DNA from: CALZKI01 sp045124055
GTDB taxonomy: Bacteria > Bacillota > Clostridia > Lachnospirales > Lachnospiraceae
DNA length: 64,000 bases
Reading direction: 5' to 3'
NCBI GenBank assembly: GCA_045124055.1
Contig: JBGVKZ010000011.1
Coordinates: 124,001 to 188,000, forward strand
Shown: positions 7,232 through 16,600 of the stretch, in pieces
How positions within the stretch are numbered: the first letter of the stretch is position 1
Layout of the letters: the number at the start of each line of letters is the position of its first letter
Position numbers and translations under genes: made by a program
Notes under the pieces: model-generated
Seen by the model: only the letters and a program-made list of their open reading frames with translations
The model's database searches: none
Told to the model about the DNA's origin: nothing

Positions 7232-8681
7232 CTTGGCTCATCTGGTCAAGTAATTGAATCTTTATATCGTAGAGTTTGCTGGATAAGTCTACATAGACTT
7301 TGTGTGGATTAACAAGACGTCTTGTTTCGTCCCAAAGGGTGCCTAATTCCTGTTGGCAAAAAGCACGAATATCCATTACCTTAGGTGACTCATATACACA
7401 TTCCCCTTTTAAGAAAACCGGTTTCATAATTTCTTTCATCGTATATGTGGAAGGAGCTAATTTTGTCTTTTTCCATGGCTCTAATGGGTCGAATAACAAA
7501 AGGGGCTTGTTTTCATCAAATACCTCACCTACAAGACAAATCAAATCCGCTTTGATTTTACCATTTTCTTTATCGTAAATACGGTAAATGGTTTTGTTTC
7601 CAGGGTTGGTTACTTTTTCTGAGTTTTCTGAAAGCTTAATTTTTGGAACGAATTTGCCGTTTTCGTCCATAATGGCGGCCAGTTTGTATACACCACCAAA
7701 AGATGGGTTGTCCTTAGCAGTAATTAAATGTGTACCAACACCCCAAGAAGTAATGGCAGCTCCCTGTACTTTTAAGCTGTCAATTAAATACTCGTCCAAA
7801 TCGTTAGAGGCTGAAATAACTGCATCTGTAAAACCGGCATCATCTAACATTTTTCTAGCTTTTTTACTTAAATAAGCTAAGTCTCCACTATCCAAACGAA
7901 TACCATAGTTGGTAAGAGAAATTCCGGCCTCTTTCATTTCCGTAAAGACTTTAATGGCATTTGGTACACCAGATTTTAACGTATCGTAAGTATCTACTAA
8001 CAAAGTACAGGCATTTGGATACATCTGGGCATAGGTTTTAAATGCTGTATATTCGTCAGGAAAACTCATTATCCAACTGTGAGCGTGAGTACCCTTGACA
8101 GGAACATCAAATAATTGTCCGCAAAGTACGTTGGAAGTGCCGACACATCCGCCAATCATAGCGGCTCTTGCTCCATAAGTACCGGCATCAGGACCTTGTG
8201 CACGACGAAGACCGAATTCCATAATTCCGTCTCCTCTTGCGGCAAAACATACGCGGGAAGCTTTTGTGGCAATTAAGCTCTGGTGATTAATAATATTTAA
8301 AATAGCTGTTTCCACAAGCTGTGCTTCCATAATTGGTGCGATTACCTTAATCAGTGGTTCTCGTGGAAAAACTACAGTTCCTTCCGGAATAGCATAAATA
8401 TCGCCACTAAATTTAAAATTACTTAAGTATTCCAAGAAATCTTCACCAAATATTCCAAGACTTCTTAAGTAATCAATATCTTCTTTATCAAAATGCAAGT
8501 CCTTTATATACTGGATTACCTGTTCAAGACCGGCAGCAATAGCATAGCCGCCACCACAGGGATTACTCCTATAAAATGCATCGAAAATAACCGTTTCGTT
8601 ACGGTCTTTATTTTTATAGTAACCCTGCATCATAGTCAATTCATATAAATCAGTTAATAGAGTTAAATTTTGTCTATCCAT
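7227..8681 (-). CDS. pncB: Nicotinate phosphoribosyltransferase
   Basis: A 484-residue enzyme of NAD salvage that converts nicotinate and PRPP to nicotinate mononucleotide, coupled to ATP hydrolysis. Family landmarks are LLTDLYELTMMQGYY near the N-terminus, FGLRRAQG at 156-163, and GTHAHSW at 197-203, which contains the conserved histidine region used in phosphoryl coupling. The length matches the long Gram-positive form. It is a single gene convergent with spoVT and divergent from the YtrA-like ABC operon. Its own promoter (TTGCAA, 17 bp, TATAAT on the minus strand) lies about 40-65 bp upstream of the start. Confidence 0.94.
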   Translation of the reverse strand: MDRQNLTLLTDLYELTMMQGYYKNKDRNETVIFDAFYRSNPCGGGYAIAAGLEQVIQYIKDLHFDKEDIDYLRSLGIFGEDFLEYLSNFKFSGDIYAIPEGTVVFPREPLIKVIAPIMEAQLVETAILNIINHQSLIATKASRVCFAARGDGIMEFGLRRAQGPDAGTYGARAAMIGGCVGTSNVLCGQLFDVPVKGTHAHSWIMSFPDEYTAFKTYAQMYPNACTLLVDTYDTLKSGVPNAIKVFTEMKEAGISLTNYGIRLDSGDLAYLSKKARKMLDDAGFTDAVISASNDLDEYLIDSLKVQGAAITSWGVGTHLITAKDNPSFGGVYKLAAIMDENGKFVPKIKLSENSEKVTNPGNKTIYRIYDKENGKIKADLICLVGEVFDENKPLLLFDPLEPWKKTKLAPSTYTMKEIMKPVFLKGECVYESPKVMDIRAFCQQELGTLWDETRRLVNPHKVYVDLSSKLYDIKIQLLDQMSQE

Positions 8682-8717
8682 AATCCTATCCTCTTTTGAT
8701 TTTTATATATTTTCCCC

Positions 8718-8746
8718 ATTATAGTAAAAAAAATATCAAGTTGCAA
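8718..8746 (-). promoter_or_regulatory. pncB promoter
   Basis: Read on the minus strand, TTGCAA (8746-8741) and TATAAT (8723-8718) are separated by exactly 17 bp. Its -35 element lies only 11 bp from the -35 of the divergent operon promoter, so one bound regulator could affect both. Confidence 0.65.
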
Positions 8747-8757
8747 TGAAAAAAGTG

Positions 8758-8819
8758 TTGACAATACATATACAGAGGTGTATATATTGACATATACAGT
8801 ATATGTACGGGATATACAG
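8758..8819 (+). promoter_or_regulatory. Promoter and GntR/YtrA-type operator region of the ABC operon
   Basis: TTGACA at 8758-8763 and TATATA at 8781-8786 form a sigma-A promoter with a 17-bp spacer. ATATACAG occurs three times in direct orientation (8768-8775, 8792-8799, 8812-8819). The middle copy is part of a perfect 17-bp palindrome at 8790-8806 with arms ACATATAC and GTATATGT. The copies overlap the promoter and the likely transcription start, as expected for repression by the GntR regulator encoded in the operon (10394-10771). Confidence 0.7.
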
Positions 8820-8849
8820 TGCGATGAGATATAGGAAGGGAGAACAACT

Positions 8850-9737
8850 ATGAATAGTTCATATGCCTTAGAAGTAAAACATGTGACAAAAGAATTAGTA
8901 CCTAATAAAAATAAAAAAAATGATAAAAGGCATTTTCTTTTAGAAAATATCAGATTTGCCATAGAACCGGGATACATATTAGGAATTATTGGTGCAAATG
9001 GTGCCGGAAAGACGACGCTTATCAATACCATTTTAGGTATCTACAAACCGAACGCAGGAAAAATATACGTAAATGGCTATGACAGAGTGACAGAGAGCGT
9101 TTCGGCAAAGAAAAACATTGCTTTTGTGACCGATGAATGTTTGTTTCCGCTGGATTTGACGCCATTTAATATAGGGAAAATGTTTGGTCCGTTGTATGAT
9201 GAATTTGATATGGAAAAATATATCGGATATTTAAAACAGTTTGCGATTCCTATGAAAAAGAGCCTTAGAAAACAGTCAAAAGGTATGGTGGTAAAAGTGC
9301 AGCTGGCATTTTGCTTAAGCTATAAAGCCACACTCTATGTGTTTGACGAGCCTTCGGCAGGGCTGGACCCAATTTTTAGAAAAGAGTTATTGGAACTTTT
9401 TTTGGAAATTGTTGCAGATGGAACAAAGAGCATTATTTTATCGACACATTTGACAGAGGATTTGGATAAAATTGCAGATTACATTTTATATTTGGATAAT
9501 GGAAGACAGAAATTTTTTATGGATAAAGAAGAATTGAAATCCAAATATAGCTTGATTAAAGGAAGTAAAGGTCAGATTAACTATTATAATCCATACATCA
9601 TTGGCAGAAAAGACACAGAGTATTATAGTGAGGCACTGATTGAAAAACCGGAGGAACTACCTGTGTCAGTAGAAGTAAATATACCTACCATTGAGGATAT
9701 TATGGTGTATCATATGACAAATCAGGTAATAAGATAA
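8850..9737 (+). CDS. ABC transporter ATP-binding protein (YtrB-like)
   Basis: A 295-residue nucleotide-binding subunit. Walker A GANGAGKT is at residues 48-55, the signature region reads KQSKGM at 141-146 in place of LSGGQ, Walker B is LYVFDEP at 162-168, and the switch histidine is His200 in STHL. The SKGM-type signature and the length are typical of the YtrB/YtrE-like transporters found in GntR-controlled operons. It is first in a five-gene set (ATPase, membrane protein, GntR regulator, ATPase, membrane protein). Such operons in Firmicutes respond to cell-wall antibiotics; the substrate here is unknown. The AGGGAG site 8-9 bases upstream supports the start. Confidence 0.88.
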   Translation: MNSSYALEVKHVTKELVPNKNKKNDKRHFLLENIRFAIEPGYILGIIGANGAGKTTLINTILGIYKPNAGKIYVNGYDRVTESVSAKKNIAFVTDECLFPLDLTPFNIGKMFGPLYDEFDMEKYIGYLKQFAIPMKKSLRKQSKGMVVKVQLAFCLSYKATLYVFDEPSAGLDPIFRKELLELFLEIVADGTKSIILSTHLTEDLDKIADYILYLDNGRQKFFMDKEELKSKYSLIKGSKGQINYYNPYIIGRKDTEYYSEALIEKPEELPVSVEVNIPTIEDIMVYHMTNQVIR

Positions 9738-9750
9738 GAGGTGACAGAGT

Positions 9751-10386
9751 ATGTTGAGTTTTTCTTTAAAAATGATGATTGCAGATACAAAAAGAATATG
9801 GCACAAAGCATGGTGGTTGGCACCTTTTTTTCTAGCCTTTATGTGTATTATTCCTTTTATAGACAATGTAAAACTGTATTCTTTCGGATATTTTATTGTG
9901 GCAATGCTGGCATTTTATCGCTTGCAATTTTCACGTATTCACTATATTGTTCCATTTAGTCTAAAACAGTTAAAAATGCTGTGTATGATACATAGTGTGA
10001 TGCTTTCGAGCATAATGCTTGTGATTGGTGGATTAGTTGTAGCGATTTGCAGGTGTACAGGTATGAGTTGGAACAGAGGTGGATTTTTGATGCTGGCATT
10101 TTACATCACATTGATAGTGATGTTTTCTACGGAGGCCCTTGGTGAAAAGGCACATACATTTCAAGCAAGGCATGTGGGTGTGATTATCATAGCAATCGTG
10201 TCTTTGGTAAATGCCTTTGGTATTTTTTTGGAATGGTTGCCATATATCTATAACTTACTGTTGGCAGGTGGTTGTGTGGTGGCTGCTATTATTTATGCAA
10301 TATATTCTCTGCATAAGGTAGAAATGGGTGATTTTATCTATGTACCGGCAGGCATTTGGGACGACGGAAAAATAGAGAGAAAATGA
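9751..10386 (+). CDS. ABC transporter membrane subunit, ABC-2-like (unassigned)
   Basis: A 211-residue polytopic protein with about five or six hydrophobic segments starting near residue 20 and few charged residues outside the loops. It is a plausible permease partner for the preceding ATPase, 13 bp upstream. The start at 9751 follows a GAGGTGAC site; a GTG at 9741 in another frame yields only a short ORF and is rejected. No specific family motif was recognised, so the transporter role is inferred from position and topology. Confidence 0.7.
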   Translation: MLSFSLKMMIADTKRIWHKAWWLAPFFLAFMCIIPFIDNVKLYSFGYFIVAMLAFYRLQFSRIHYIVPFSLKQLKMLCMIHSVMLSSIMLVIGGLVVAICRCTGMSWNRGGFLMLAFYITLIVMFSTEALGEKAHTFQARHVGVIIIAIVSLVNAFGIFLEWLPYIYNLLLAGGCVVAAIIYAIYSLHKVEMGDFIYVPAGIWDDGKIERK

Positions 10387-10393
10387 GGTAGTT

Positions 10394-10771
10394 ATGATTC
10401 AGATATTACTTTCAAACACAAGTAACGCAGCAATATATGAACAAATTATTGCACAGATAAAGGATTGTATTATTAAGGGGGAGGCTGTGCCGGATGAAGC
10501 ATTGCCTTCTATCAGAACCTTAGCTGCACAGTTGCAAATCAGTGTCATTACAACAAAAAGGGCCTATGAAGAACTGGAAAAAGAGGGACTTATCTATGCC
10601 AAGGCAGGAAAAGGCTTTTATGTGGCCCACAGTAAAACAGAACTTTTGAAGGAAAAAAGAATTCAGGGGTTGGAGATGCAGATGACGGAATTGATTCGTC
10701 AGTGTAAGAACGCCAAATTATCGAAACAGGATATGATAGATATGTTGGAGGTTTTGTATGATGAGTATTGA
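10394..10771 (+). CDS. GntR-family transcriptional regulator, YtrA subfamily
   Basis: A 125-residue regulator: a winged-helix DNA-binding domain (residues about 8-78, including LPSIRTLAAQLQISVITTKRAYEELEKEGL) followed by a short helical tail. The short C-terminal tail without a ligand domain defines the YtrA group, whose members usually repress the ABC operon in which they lie. The gene is between the two transporter halves and overlaps the next gene by 14 bp. The ATATACAG repeats and palindrome at 8768-8819 are its probable operators. The effector is not evident. Confidence 0.88.
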   Translation: MIQILLSNTSNAAIYEQIIAQIKDCIIKGEAVPDEALPSIRTLAAQLQISVITTKRAYEELEKEGLIYAKAGKGFYVAHSKTELLKEKRIQGLEMQMTELIRQCKNAKLSKQDMIDMLEVLYDEY

Positions 10772-11636
10772 TAATATATTAGAGGTGAAACATGTCACAA
10801 AAAAGTACAAGGATTTTACATTGAGTGATATTTCATTTTCACTGCCGGAAGGCTATATATTGGGCTTAATAGGAAAAAATGGTGCAGGAAAGACTACGCT
10901 GATGAACTGCCTGATAGGGTGCATTGATTATCAGGGGGAAGTGATTATAGACGGAGTTATGAATACCATTCATGAAAGACTTGCGTCAGATAAAATTGGT
11001 TTTATTGTGGAAAAAGGCCCGTTTTTTATGAAAGCAACACTACTTGAGAATGGAGAACTATTCGGCAGGTTTTACCAGGATTTTGATGAGGAGAAATTTT
11101 TAAAATTACTACTGGAATTTGGCCTTTATTATGATACAGAGTATGAAAAGCTGAGTAAGGGAATGGAAACAAAGTTCCAGTTGGCGTTTGCCCTGGCACA
11201 TTCTCCCAAGGTACTTGTATTAGATGAACCAACTGGTGGACTTGACCCATCCTTTAGACGCACCTTTTTAAATATTTTACAGACTGTGGTGGAAAAGGAA
11301 AATACATCTATTATTATATCTACACATTTAACTACGGATTTAGATAAAGTGGCAGATTATATTATGATGTTAGATGACGGGAAAATGGTTTTGTTTGAAG
11401 ATAAGGAAAGTTTACTGGATAAATATCCTCTTGTCAGCGGAAATGTGGAAATTTTGAAAGATATTCCCAAAACTGCCTATACAAGAGTGCGTAAAAACGG
11501 TAATGTATTTTGGACAATTTTTACAGATTTGGAATATTTAAAAGAAAATGAAAGTATGAAAGAAAAATTACAGATACAGAGAACCAATTTAGAAGAAATT
11601 ATGTACTTCTTTTCTGTTCCAACTATTGCTTTTTGA
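10758..11636 (+). CDS. ABC transporter ATP-binding protein (second ATPase of the YtrA-like operon)
   Basis: A 292-residue nucleotide-binding subunit. Walker A GKNGAGKT is at residues 39-46, the signature LSKGM at 132-136 and Walker B VLVLDEP at 152-158. It is related to the ATPase at 8850 (same SKGM signature and similar C-terminal extension), so the operon probably encodes two ATPases from an old duplication. Two consecutive ATG codons (10758, 10761) are possible starts; GGAGG 6-9 bases upstream fits either. It overlaps the GntR gene by 14 bp, which suggests coupled translation. Confidence 0.88.
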   Translation: MMSIDNILEVKHVTKKYKDFTLSDISFSLPEGYILGLIGKNGAGKTTLMNCLIGCIDYQGEVIIDGVMNTIHERLASDKIGFIVEKGPFFMKATLLENGELFGRFYQDFDEEKFLKLLLEFGLYYDTEYEKLSKGMETKFQLAFALAHSPKVLVLDEPTGGLDPSFRRTFLNILQTVVEKENTSIIISTHLTTDLDKVADYIMMLDDGKMVLFEDKESLLDKYPLVSGNVEILKDIPKTAYTRVRKNGNVFWTIFTDLEYLKENESMKEKLQIQRTNLEEIMYFFSVPTIAF

Positions 11637-11647
11637 GGAGATAAACT

Positions 11648-12112
11648 ATGTTAAACAAGGTAAAAGAATTTCAGTATGATATTTTAATAAAAAGAAATAC
11701 TGTGCTGGTGACGTTTGCTATTACGGATATGTTTTATATATCCATTATGTTTCTAATGAATTTTATGCCAAGCACTCTGGTGCTTAGCCTGGCAATTTTG
11801 GCAGGAACTATTATATCGGGTATTGTGATGAGTAAAATAGTATCCACGCCGGGAAAAGAAGCCGGGGAGGCAATAGCTGAAAAACTCTGCTATTTTCCGG
11901 TTGTAAAGAAGTATGTAAGAAAGGCTCAGTATGGTCAGCTTATTAAAATTACTCTCATACAAGTGGGAATGACCTGTATACCCATTCTTGTGACTTGTTT
12001 TCGTTTTCATTTAAAAAATACTTGTATGGCACTGTTTGGAACGATGGTTTCGATGTTATTGTTTGGGAGTTTTTTAATTGAAATAAATTTATCAACCTTT
12101 CGCCGAAAATAA
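11648..12112 (+). CDS. Small membrane protein of the ABC operon
   Basis: A 154-residue protein with four predicted hydrophobic segments (about 20-40, 45-62, 102-120 and 125-148). It starts 11 bp after the second ATPase behind a strong GAGGAG site. By position it is the membrane partner of that ATPase, but it is short for a permease and no family was recognised. It ends the YtrA-like operon. The sequence immediately downstream belongs to a duplicated promoter element. Confidence 0.6.
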   Translation: MLNKVKEFQYDILIKRNTVLVTFAITDMFYISIMFLMNFMPSTLVLSLAILAGTIISGIVMSKIVSTPGKEAGEAIAEKLCYFPVVKKYVRKAQYGQLIKITLIQVGMTCIPILVTCFRFHLKNTCMALFGTMVSMLLFGSFLIEINLSTFRRK

Positions 12113-12127
12113 ATGAAAACTCTTGAC
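12102..12127 (+). repeat. 26-bp direct repeat, copy 1 (promoter-bearing)
   Basis: This 26-bp stretch recurs at 13334-13359 with a single mismatch (T here, C there, at base 14). It runs from GCCGAAAATAAA into ACTCTTGAC and so includes a -35 element. The two copies flank the lipoprotein gene. Confidence 0.9.
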
Positions 12128-12150
12128 TGAAACGAAGAGGAAGATATGAT
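12123..12150 (+). promoter_or_regulatory. Promoter of the lipoprotein gene
   Basis: TTGACT at 12123-12128 and TATGAT at 12145-12150 with a 16-bp spacer. The -35 is inside the duplicated 26-bp element, and the spacing equals that of the ileS leader promoter. Confidence 0.6.
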
Positions 12151-12194
12151 TATAAGTATAGGGATTGAGAAAGCAAAATAGGAGGATATTTAAA

Positions 12195-13217
12195 ATGAAA
12201 AGGAAAGTATTAAGTTTATTACTTGTAATGGTGATGGGAGTGTCGCTTCTTGTTGGATGCAGTGGAAATAAGGACGTAGATAATAACAAGGAGTCATCTG
12301 TAAACCAGGAAGAAAATCAGGCTGAAAGTAAGGATGAAGAGAATGTAGATAGTGCTGTGTTAATGGATGGATGGACAGGAAAGAAAATTGAGATTTCTTA
12401 TAGGAAAGAGAATTGCGAAAATGTAGGTGCTGATGAGTATTTATTGAGTGTGACGGTCGATTCTGGCGAGGCATTTGATATTGAATTTCATGCGGATTAT
12501 ACTGCATCAAGTTATTATAGTGAAGAAGTGCAGACAATGGCTGGTGTCGGATTAAAGGCATCAGATTTATCAGATTATTCGTCTGGTGAAACAAAACTTT
12601 ATGGATATGAATTTTTGGATGCTACAAGCGATAGCCTTTACAGTTGCACCGTTTTGCATGAAGTAGATGGTGGTATCCTGATAGTACATAATTTGGATTT
12701 TGGATTTACAAATGAAGAAATTGCTAAAGTATATGCAGAAAAGGTGTTCGTTTCCACCAAAATAGTTACAGACGATACGACTGATTCTGAAACAGGTTCT
12801 GGAGAAGATACCAATAATAAGCTTGCTGTAACAAACGAAGAAAAAGAATTAGTATATAAAGCAGACTATGAAGCAATTAAAGATAAAATTGTAAAAGAAG
12901 AAAGGGATGGAAGTGAAGCCTCCTATTATGATGCAAATGGTTTGGAAATCATGTATGTTTACTATGATGGAGAAACTATCACAGATGTATTCTTTATGGA
13001 ATATAATGAGAATGGAGTAAAAGAATATCAAAAAGTATATTCGTTTGATGAAAGCGGTACATATGGAATAATGGAATTTGAATATCATGAAAATGGCAAT
13101 GCGAAGACAGAAACAGTTCACAATGACGATGGCTCAAAAATAGTATTTTCTTTTGATGAGAATGGTGACTATGTTTCCGGAACAGAATATGATAAAGATG
13201 GTAATGTTATAGAATAA
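12195..13217 (+). CDS. Secreted lipoprotein with acidic linker and MORN-like C-terminal repeats
   Basis: A 340-residue predicted lipoprotein of unknown function. The signal peptide MKRKVLSLLLVMVMGVSLLV ends in the lipobox LLVGC, so Cys would be lipidated and the protein anchored outside the membrane. An Asp/Glu/Asn/Ser-rich stretch follows, then a central domain, then a second acidic linker near residues 195-215. The C-terminus has short repeats such as YYDANG, YNENGV, YHENGN, FDENGD and YDKDGN, resembling MORN/YwqK-type beta-hairpin repeats. ATG 12195 is chosen over a TTG at 12165 because AGGAGG lies 9 bases upstream and the signal peptide begins there. It is a single-gene unit between two copies of a promoter element. 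Confidence 0.8.
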   Translation: MKRKVLSLLLVMVMGVSLLVGCSGNKDVDNNKESSVNQEENQAESKDEENVDSAVLMDGWTGKKIEISYRKENCENVGADEYLLSVTVDSGEAFDIEFHADYTASSYYSEEVQTMAGVGLKASDLSDYSSGETKLYGYEFLDATSDSLYSCTVLHEVDGGILIVHNLDFGFTNEEIAKVYAEKVFVSTKIVTDDTTDSETGSGEDTNNKLAVTNEEKELVYKADYEAIKDKIVKEERDGSEASYYDANGLEIMYVYYDGETITDVFFMEYNENGVKEYQKVYSFDESGTYGIMEFEYHENGNAKTETVHNDDGSKIVFSFDENGDYVSGTEYDKDGNVIE

Positions 13218-13249
13218 ATCAAAGTTTTAATAAACTGTAAAATTAGTAG

Positions 13250-13278
13250 AGGGATGGCGATAGGTCATCCTTCTTTTG
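13250..13278 (+). terminator. Weak terminator after the lipoprotein gene
   Basis: A short hairpin (GGGATG...CATCC) is followed by TTCTTTT about 35 bp after the stop codon. The stem is short, so some read-through into the ileS leader is possible. Confidence 0.45.
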
Positions 13279-13333
13279 GATGTACTTATTTGCAAATATA
13301 TCAAGAAAATAGAGCAAGTACAATATTCTAATT

Positions 13334-13359
13334 GCCGAAAATAAACGAAAACTCTTGAC
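13334..13359 (+). repeat. 26-bp direct repeat, copy 2 (promoter-bearing)
   Basis: This is the second copy of the element at 12102-12127, 1232 bp downstream and differing by one base. Here it supplies the -35 of the ileS leader promoter. Confidence 0.9.
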
Positions 13360-13382
13360 ATTGCCCAAAAAGACTTTATAAT
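13355..13382 (+). promoter_or_regulatory. Promoter of the ileS T-box leader
   Basis: Perfect sigma-A hexamers TTGACA (13355-13360) and TATAAT (13377-13382) with a 16-bp spacer. The 17 bases at 13348-13364 (AAAACTCTTGACATTGC) recur exactly at the trp T-box promoter (35321-35337). Confidence 0.85.
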
Positions 13383-13389
13383 TTTTAAA

Positions 13390-13660
13390 TAGGAAAAAAT
13401 TTGTTAAAAATGATGACGAAGACAGTAGAATATATTTCCAAAATTGCAGCGAGTCGGTGAGGGTGTAAGACCGGTATGAGTAGAATATATTTGAATATCA
13501 CTTCTGAGTTGCAATGCTGAACGTTTAATAACCAGTAAGCATTTGCCGGTATTCCACCGTTAAAGGAAACCATATAAAACACTTTTTGTGGGAGTATGAT
13601 GTAACAGGTGGTAACGAAAAGCTAGAACTCGTCCTTTTACAAGGGCGAGTTTTTTTACTT
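13390..13660 (+). promoter_or_regulatory. T-box riboswitch, isoleucine-specific (ileS leader)
   Basis: A leader of about 270 bases fills the gap before ileS. Stem I runs from about 13420 to 13515, with a GAGGGTG-type bulge and the specifier loop GAATATCA. The specifier codon is ATC (Ile) at 13497-13499, followed by CTTCTGAG. The antiterminator sequence ACAGGTGGTAACG carries TGGT at 13609-13612, which would pair with the ACCA end of uncharged tRNA-Ile. A terminator hairpin at 13626-13656 (AACTCGTCCTT / AAGGGCGAGTT plus T-run) follows. Uncharged tRNA-Ile should prevent termination and raise IleRS synthesis. This covers the 475-bp non-coding gap. Confidence 0.92.
13626..13657 (+). terminator. 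Regulated terminator of the Ile T-box leader
   Basis: An 11-bp stem with one G-T wobble and a four-base loop, followed by seven T. It is mutually exclusive with the antiterminator that contains the TGGT bulge. Confidence 0.88.
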
Positions 13661-13692
13661 ATCATAGAACTTTTGAGAAAGGAAAAAGAAAA

Positions 13693-16600
13693 ATGTATAA
13701 CAAAGTATCCACTAACATGAATTTTGTAGAACGAGAAAAGGAAACCTGCAAATTCTGGAAAGACAATGACATTTTCCAGAAAAGTATGGATTCCAGAAAA
13801 GAAGGAAAAACCTATACCTTCTACGATGGCCCACCAACAGCCAATGGTAAACCTCATATCGGACACGTTTTAACTCGTGTTATTAAAGATATGATTCCTC
13901 GTTATCGTACAATGAAAGGATATATGGTTCCAAGAAAGGCAGGTTGGGATACACATGGTCTTCCTGTTGAATTGGAAGTAGAAAAATTATTAGGACTTGA
14001 TGGAAAAGAACAGATTGAAGAATATGGTCTTGATCCATTTATTACAAAATGTAAAGAAAGTGTTTGGAAGTACAAAGGAATGTGGGAAGATTTCTCACAG
14101 ACAGTTGGTTTCTGGGCAGATATGGACGACCCATATGTAACTTACCATGATGATTTCATTGAATCAGAATGGTGGGCATTAAAAGAAATCTGGAACAAAA
14201 ACTTATTATATAAAGGCTTTAAAATCGTACCTTATTGCCCAAGATGTGGAACACCACTTTCTTCCCACGAAGTAGCACAGGGGTATAAAGCAGTAAAAGA
14301 ACGTTCCGCAGTAGTTCGTTTCAAATTAGTAGATGAAGATGCTTACTTCCTTGCCTGGACAACAACTCCTTGGACACTTCCAAGTAATGCTGCCCTTTGT
14401 GTAAATCCTTCAGAAGCTTACTGTAAAGTAAAAGCAGCAGATGGTTATACCTATTATATGGCAGAGGCACTTTTAGATAAAGTGTTAGGAAACCTTGGCA
14501 ATGAAGAAACAAAGGCTTACGAAGTTTTAGAAACTTATGTAGGTAAAGATTTAGAATATAAAGAATACGAACCATTATTTGAATGTGCAAAAGTAGTAGC
14601 TGCAAAACAGAATAAAAAAGCACATTTTGTAACCTGTGATAACTACGTTACTATGTCAGATGGTACGGGTATCGTTCATATTGCCCCAGCTTTTGGTGAA
14701 GACGACTCCAAAGTTGGACGTAATTATGACCTTCCATTTTTACAGTTTGTAAATGGAAAAGGGGAAATGACAGAAGAAACAGATTATGCAGGCTTATTTG
14801 TAAAAGATGCTGACCCTAAGGTGCTGGTAGACCTTGATAAAGCAGGCAAACTCTTTGATGCACCAAAATTTGAACACGATTATCCATTCTGTTGGAGATG
14901 TGACACACCACTGATTTACTATGCACGTGAATCTTGGTTTATCAAAATGACAGCGGTAAAAGATGACTTAATCCGCAATAACAATACAATTAACTGGATT
15001 CCAGAATCCATTGGTAAAGGTCGTTTTGGTGATTGGCTTGAAAATATTCAGGATTGGGGTATTTCCCGTAATCGTTACTGGGGTACACCACTGAATGTTT
15101 GGGAATGCGAATGCGGACATATGCATTCTGTTGGAAGCCGTCAGGAATTATATGATTTAAGTAAAAATGAAGAAGCAAAAACCGTAGAACTTCATAGACC
15201 ATACATTGATGCCATTACTTTCCCTTGTGAAAAATGTGGAAAAGAAATGCATCGTGTACCGGAAGTAATCGACTGTTGGTTTGACTCAGGTGCAATGCCA
15301 TTTGCACAGCACCATTATCCATTTGAAAATAAGGAATTATTTGAAAAACAATTTCCTGCACAGTTTATTTCGGAAGCAGTTGACCAGACGAGAGGTTGGT
15401 TCTACTCCTTACTTGCAGAATCTACTTTATTGTTTAACAAAGCTCCATATGAAAACGTTATCGTTTTAGGACACGTTCAGGACGAAAATGGTCAGAAAAT
15501 GAGTAAATCAAAGGGCAATGCGGTTGACCCATTTGATGCTTTGGAAACTTACGGAGCAGATGCAATTCGTTGGTATTTCTATATTAACTCAGCACCATGG
15601 CTTCCAAATCGTTTCCATGGAAAAGCCGTACAGGAAGGTCAGCGTAAGTTTATGGGTACCCTTTGGAATACCTACGCGTTCTTTGTACTCTACGCCAACA
15701 TTGACAACTTTGACGCAACCAAATATGCGTTAGAATATGATAAACTTTCCGTTATGGATAAATGGTTACTTTCTAAACTGAACAGTTTAGTAAAAGAAGT
15801 CGATAAAAACTTAGAAAATTATCGTATTCCGGAAGCAGCCAGAGCCCTGGAAAGCTTTGTAGATGATATGAGTAACTGGTATGTAAGAAGAAGCCGTGAA
15901 CGTTTCTGGGCAAAAGGAATGGAACAGGATAAGATTAATGCTTATATGACTCTTTACACAGCCTTAGTAACCGTAAGTAAAGTAGCAGCTCCTATGGTAC
16001 CATTTATTACAGAAGATATTTACCAGAACCTTGTTAGAAGTATTGACAAAACTGCACCGGAAAGTATTCACCTTTGTGATTACCCAGTTGCTAACGAAGC
16101 ATATATCAACAAGCAGCTTGAAGAAGATATGGACGAAGTATTAAAGGTTGTTGTAATGGGTCGAGCTTGTCGTAATGCAGCAAATATCAAAAACCGTCAG
16201 CCAATCGGCACTATGTATGTAAAAGCACCGCACGAAGTGGGTGAATACTATGTAGAAATTATGGAAGACGAACTGAATGTGAAGAAAGTTCTTTTCACAG
16301 ATGATGTAAGAGATTTCACAAGTTATACCTTTAAACCACAGCTTCGAACCGTTGGACCAAAATACGGTAAACAGTTAGGTGGTATCCAAAAACATTTGGC
16401 AGGCATCGATGGAAATGCTGCAATGGACGAATTAAAGGCAAACGGAGCAATTAAATTCGTAGTAGGCGATACAGAAATTTCTTTGGCAGAAGAAGATTTA
16501 TTGATTGATATGAGCCAGAAAGAAGGATATGTATCTGAAGCGGATTACGGTATTACCGTTGTTCTGGATACTAATTTAACAGAAGAACTCATTGAAGAAG

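Noticed and set aside
8787..8816. A second TTGACA at 8787 as an alternative ABC-operon promoter
   Set aside because: The -10 at the right distance (GATATA) is weak and inside operator repeats; the promoter at 8758-8786 is better.
12190..12594. A 134-residue minus-strand frame over the lipoprotein gene
   Set aside because: Its composition is that of a shadow of the acidic lipoprotein coding sequence; no start signal or family resemblance.
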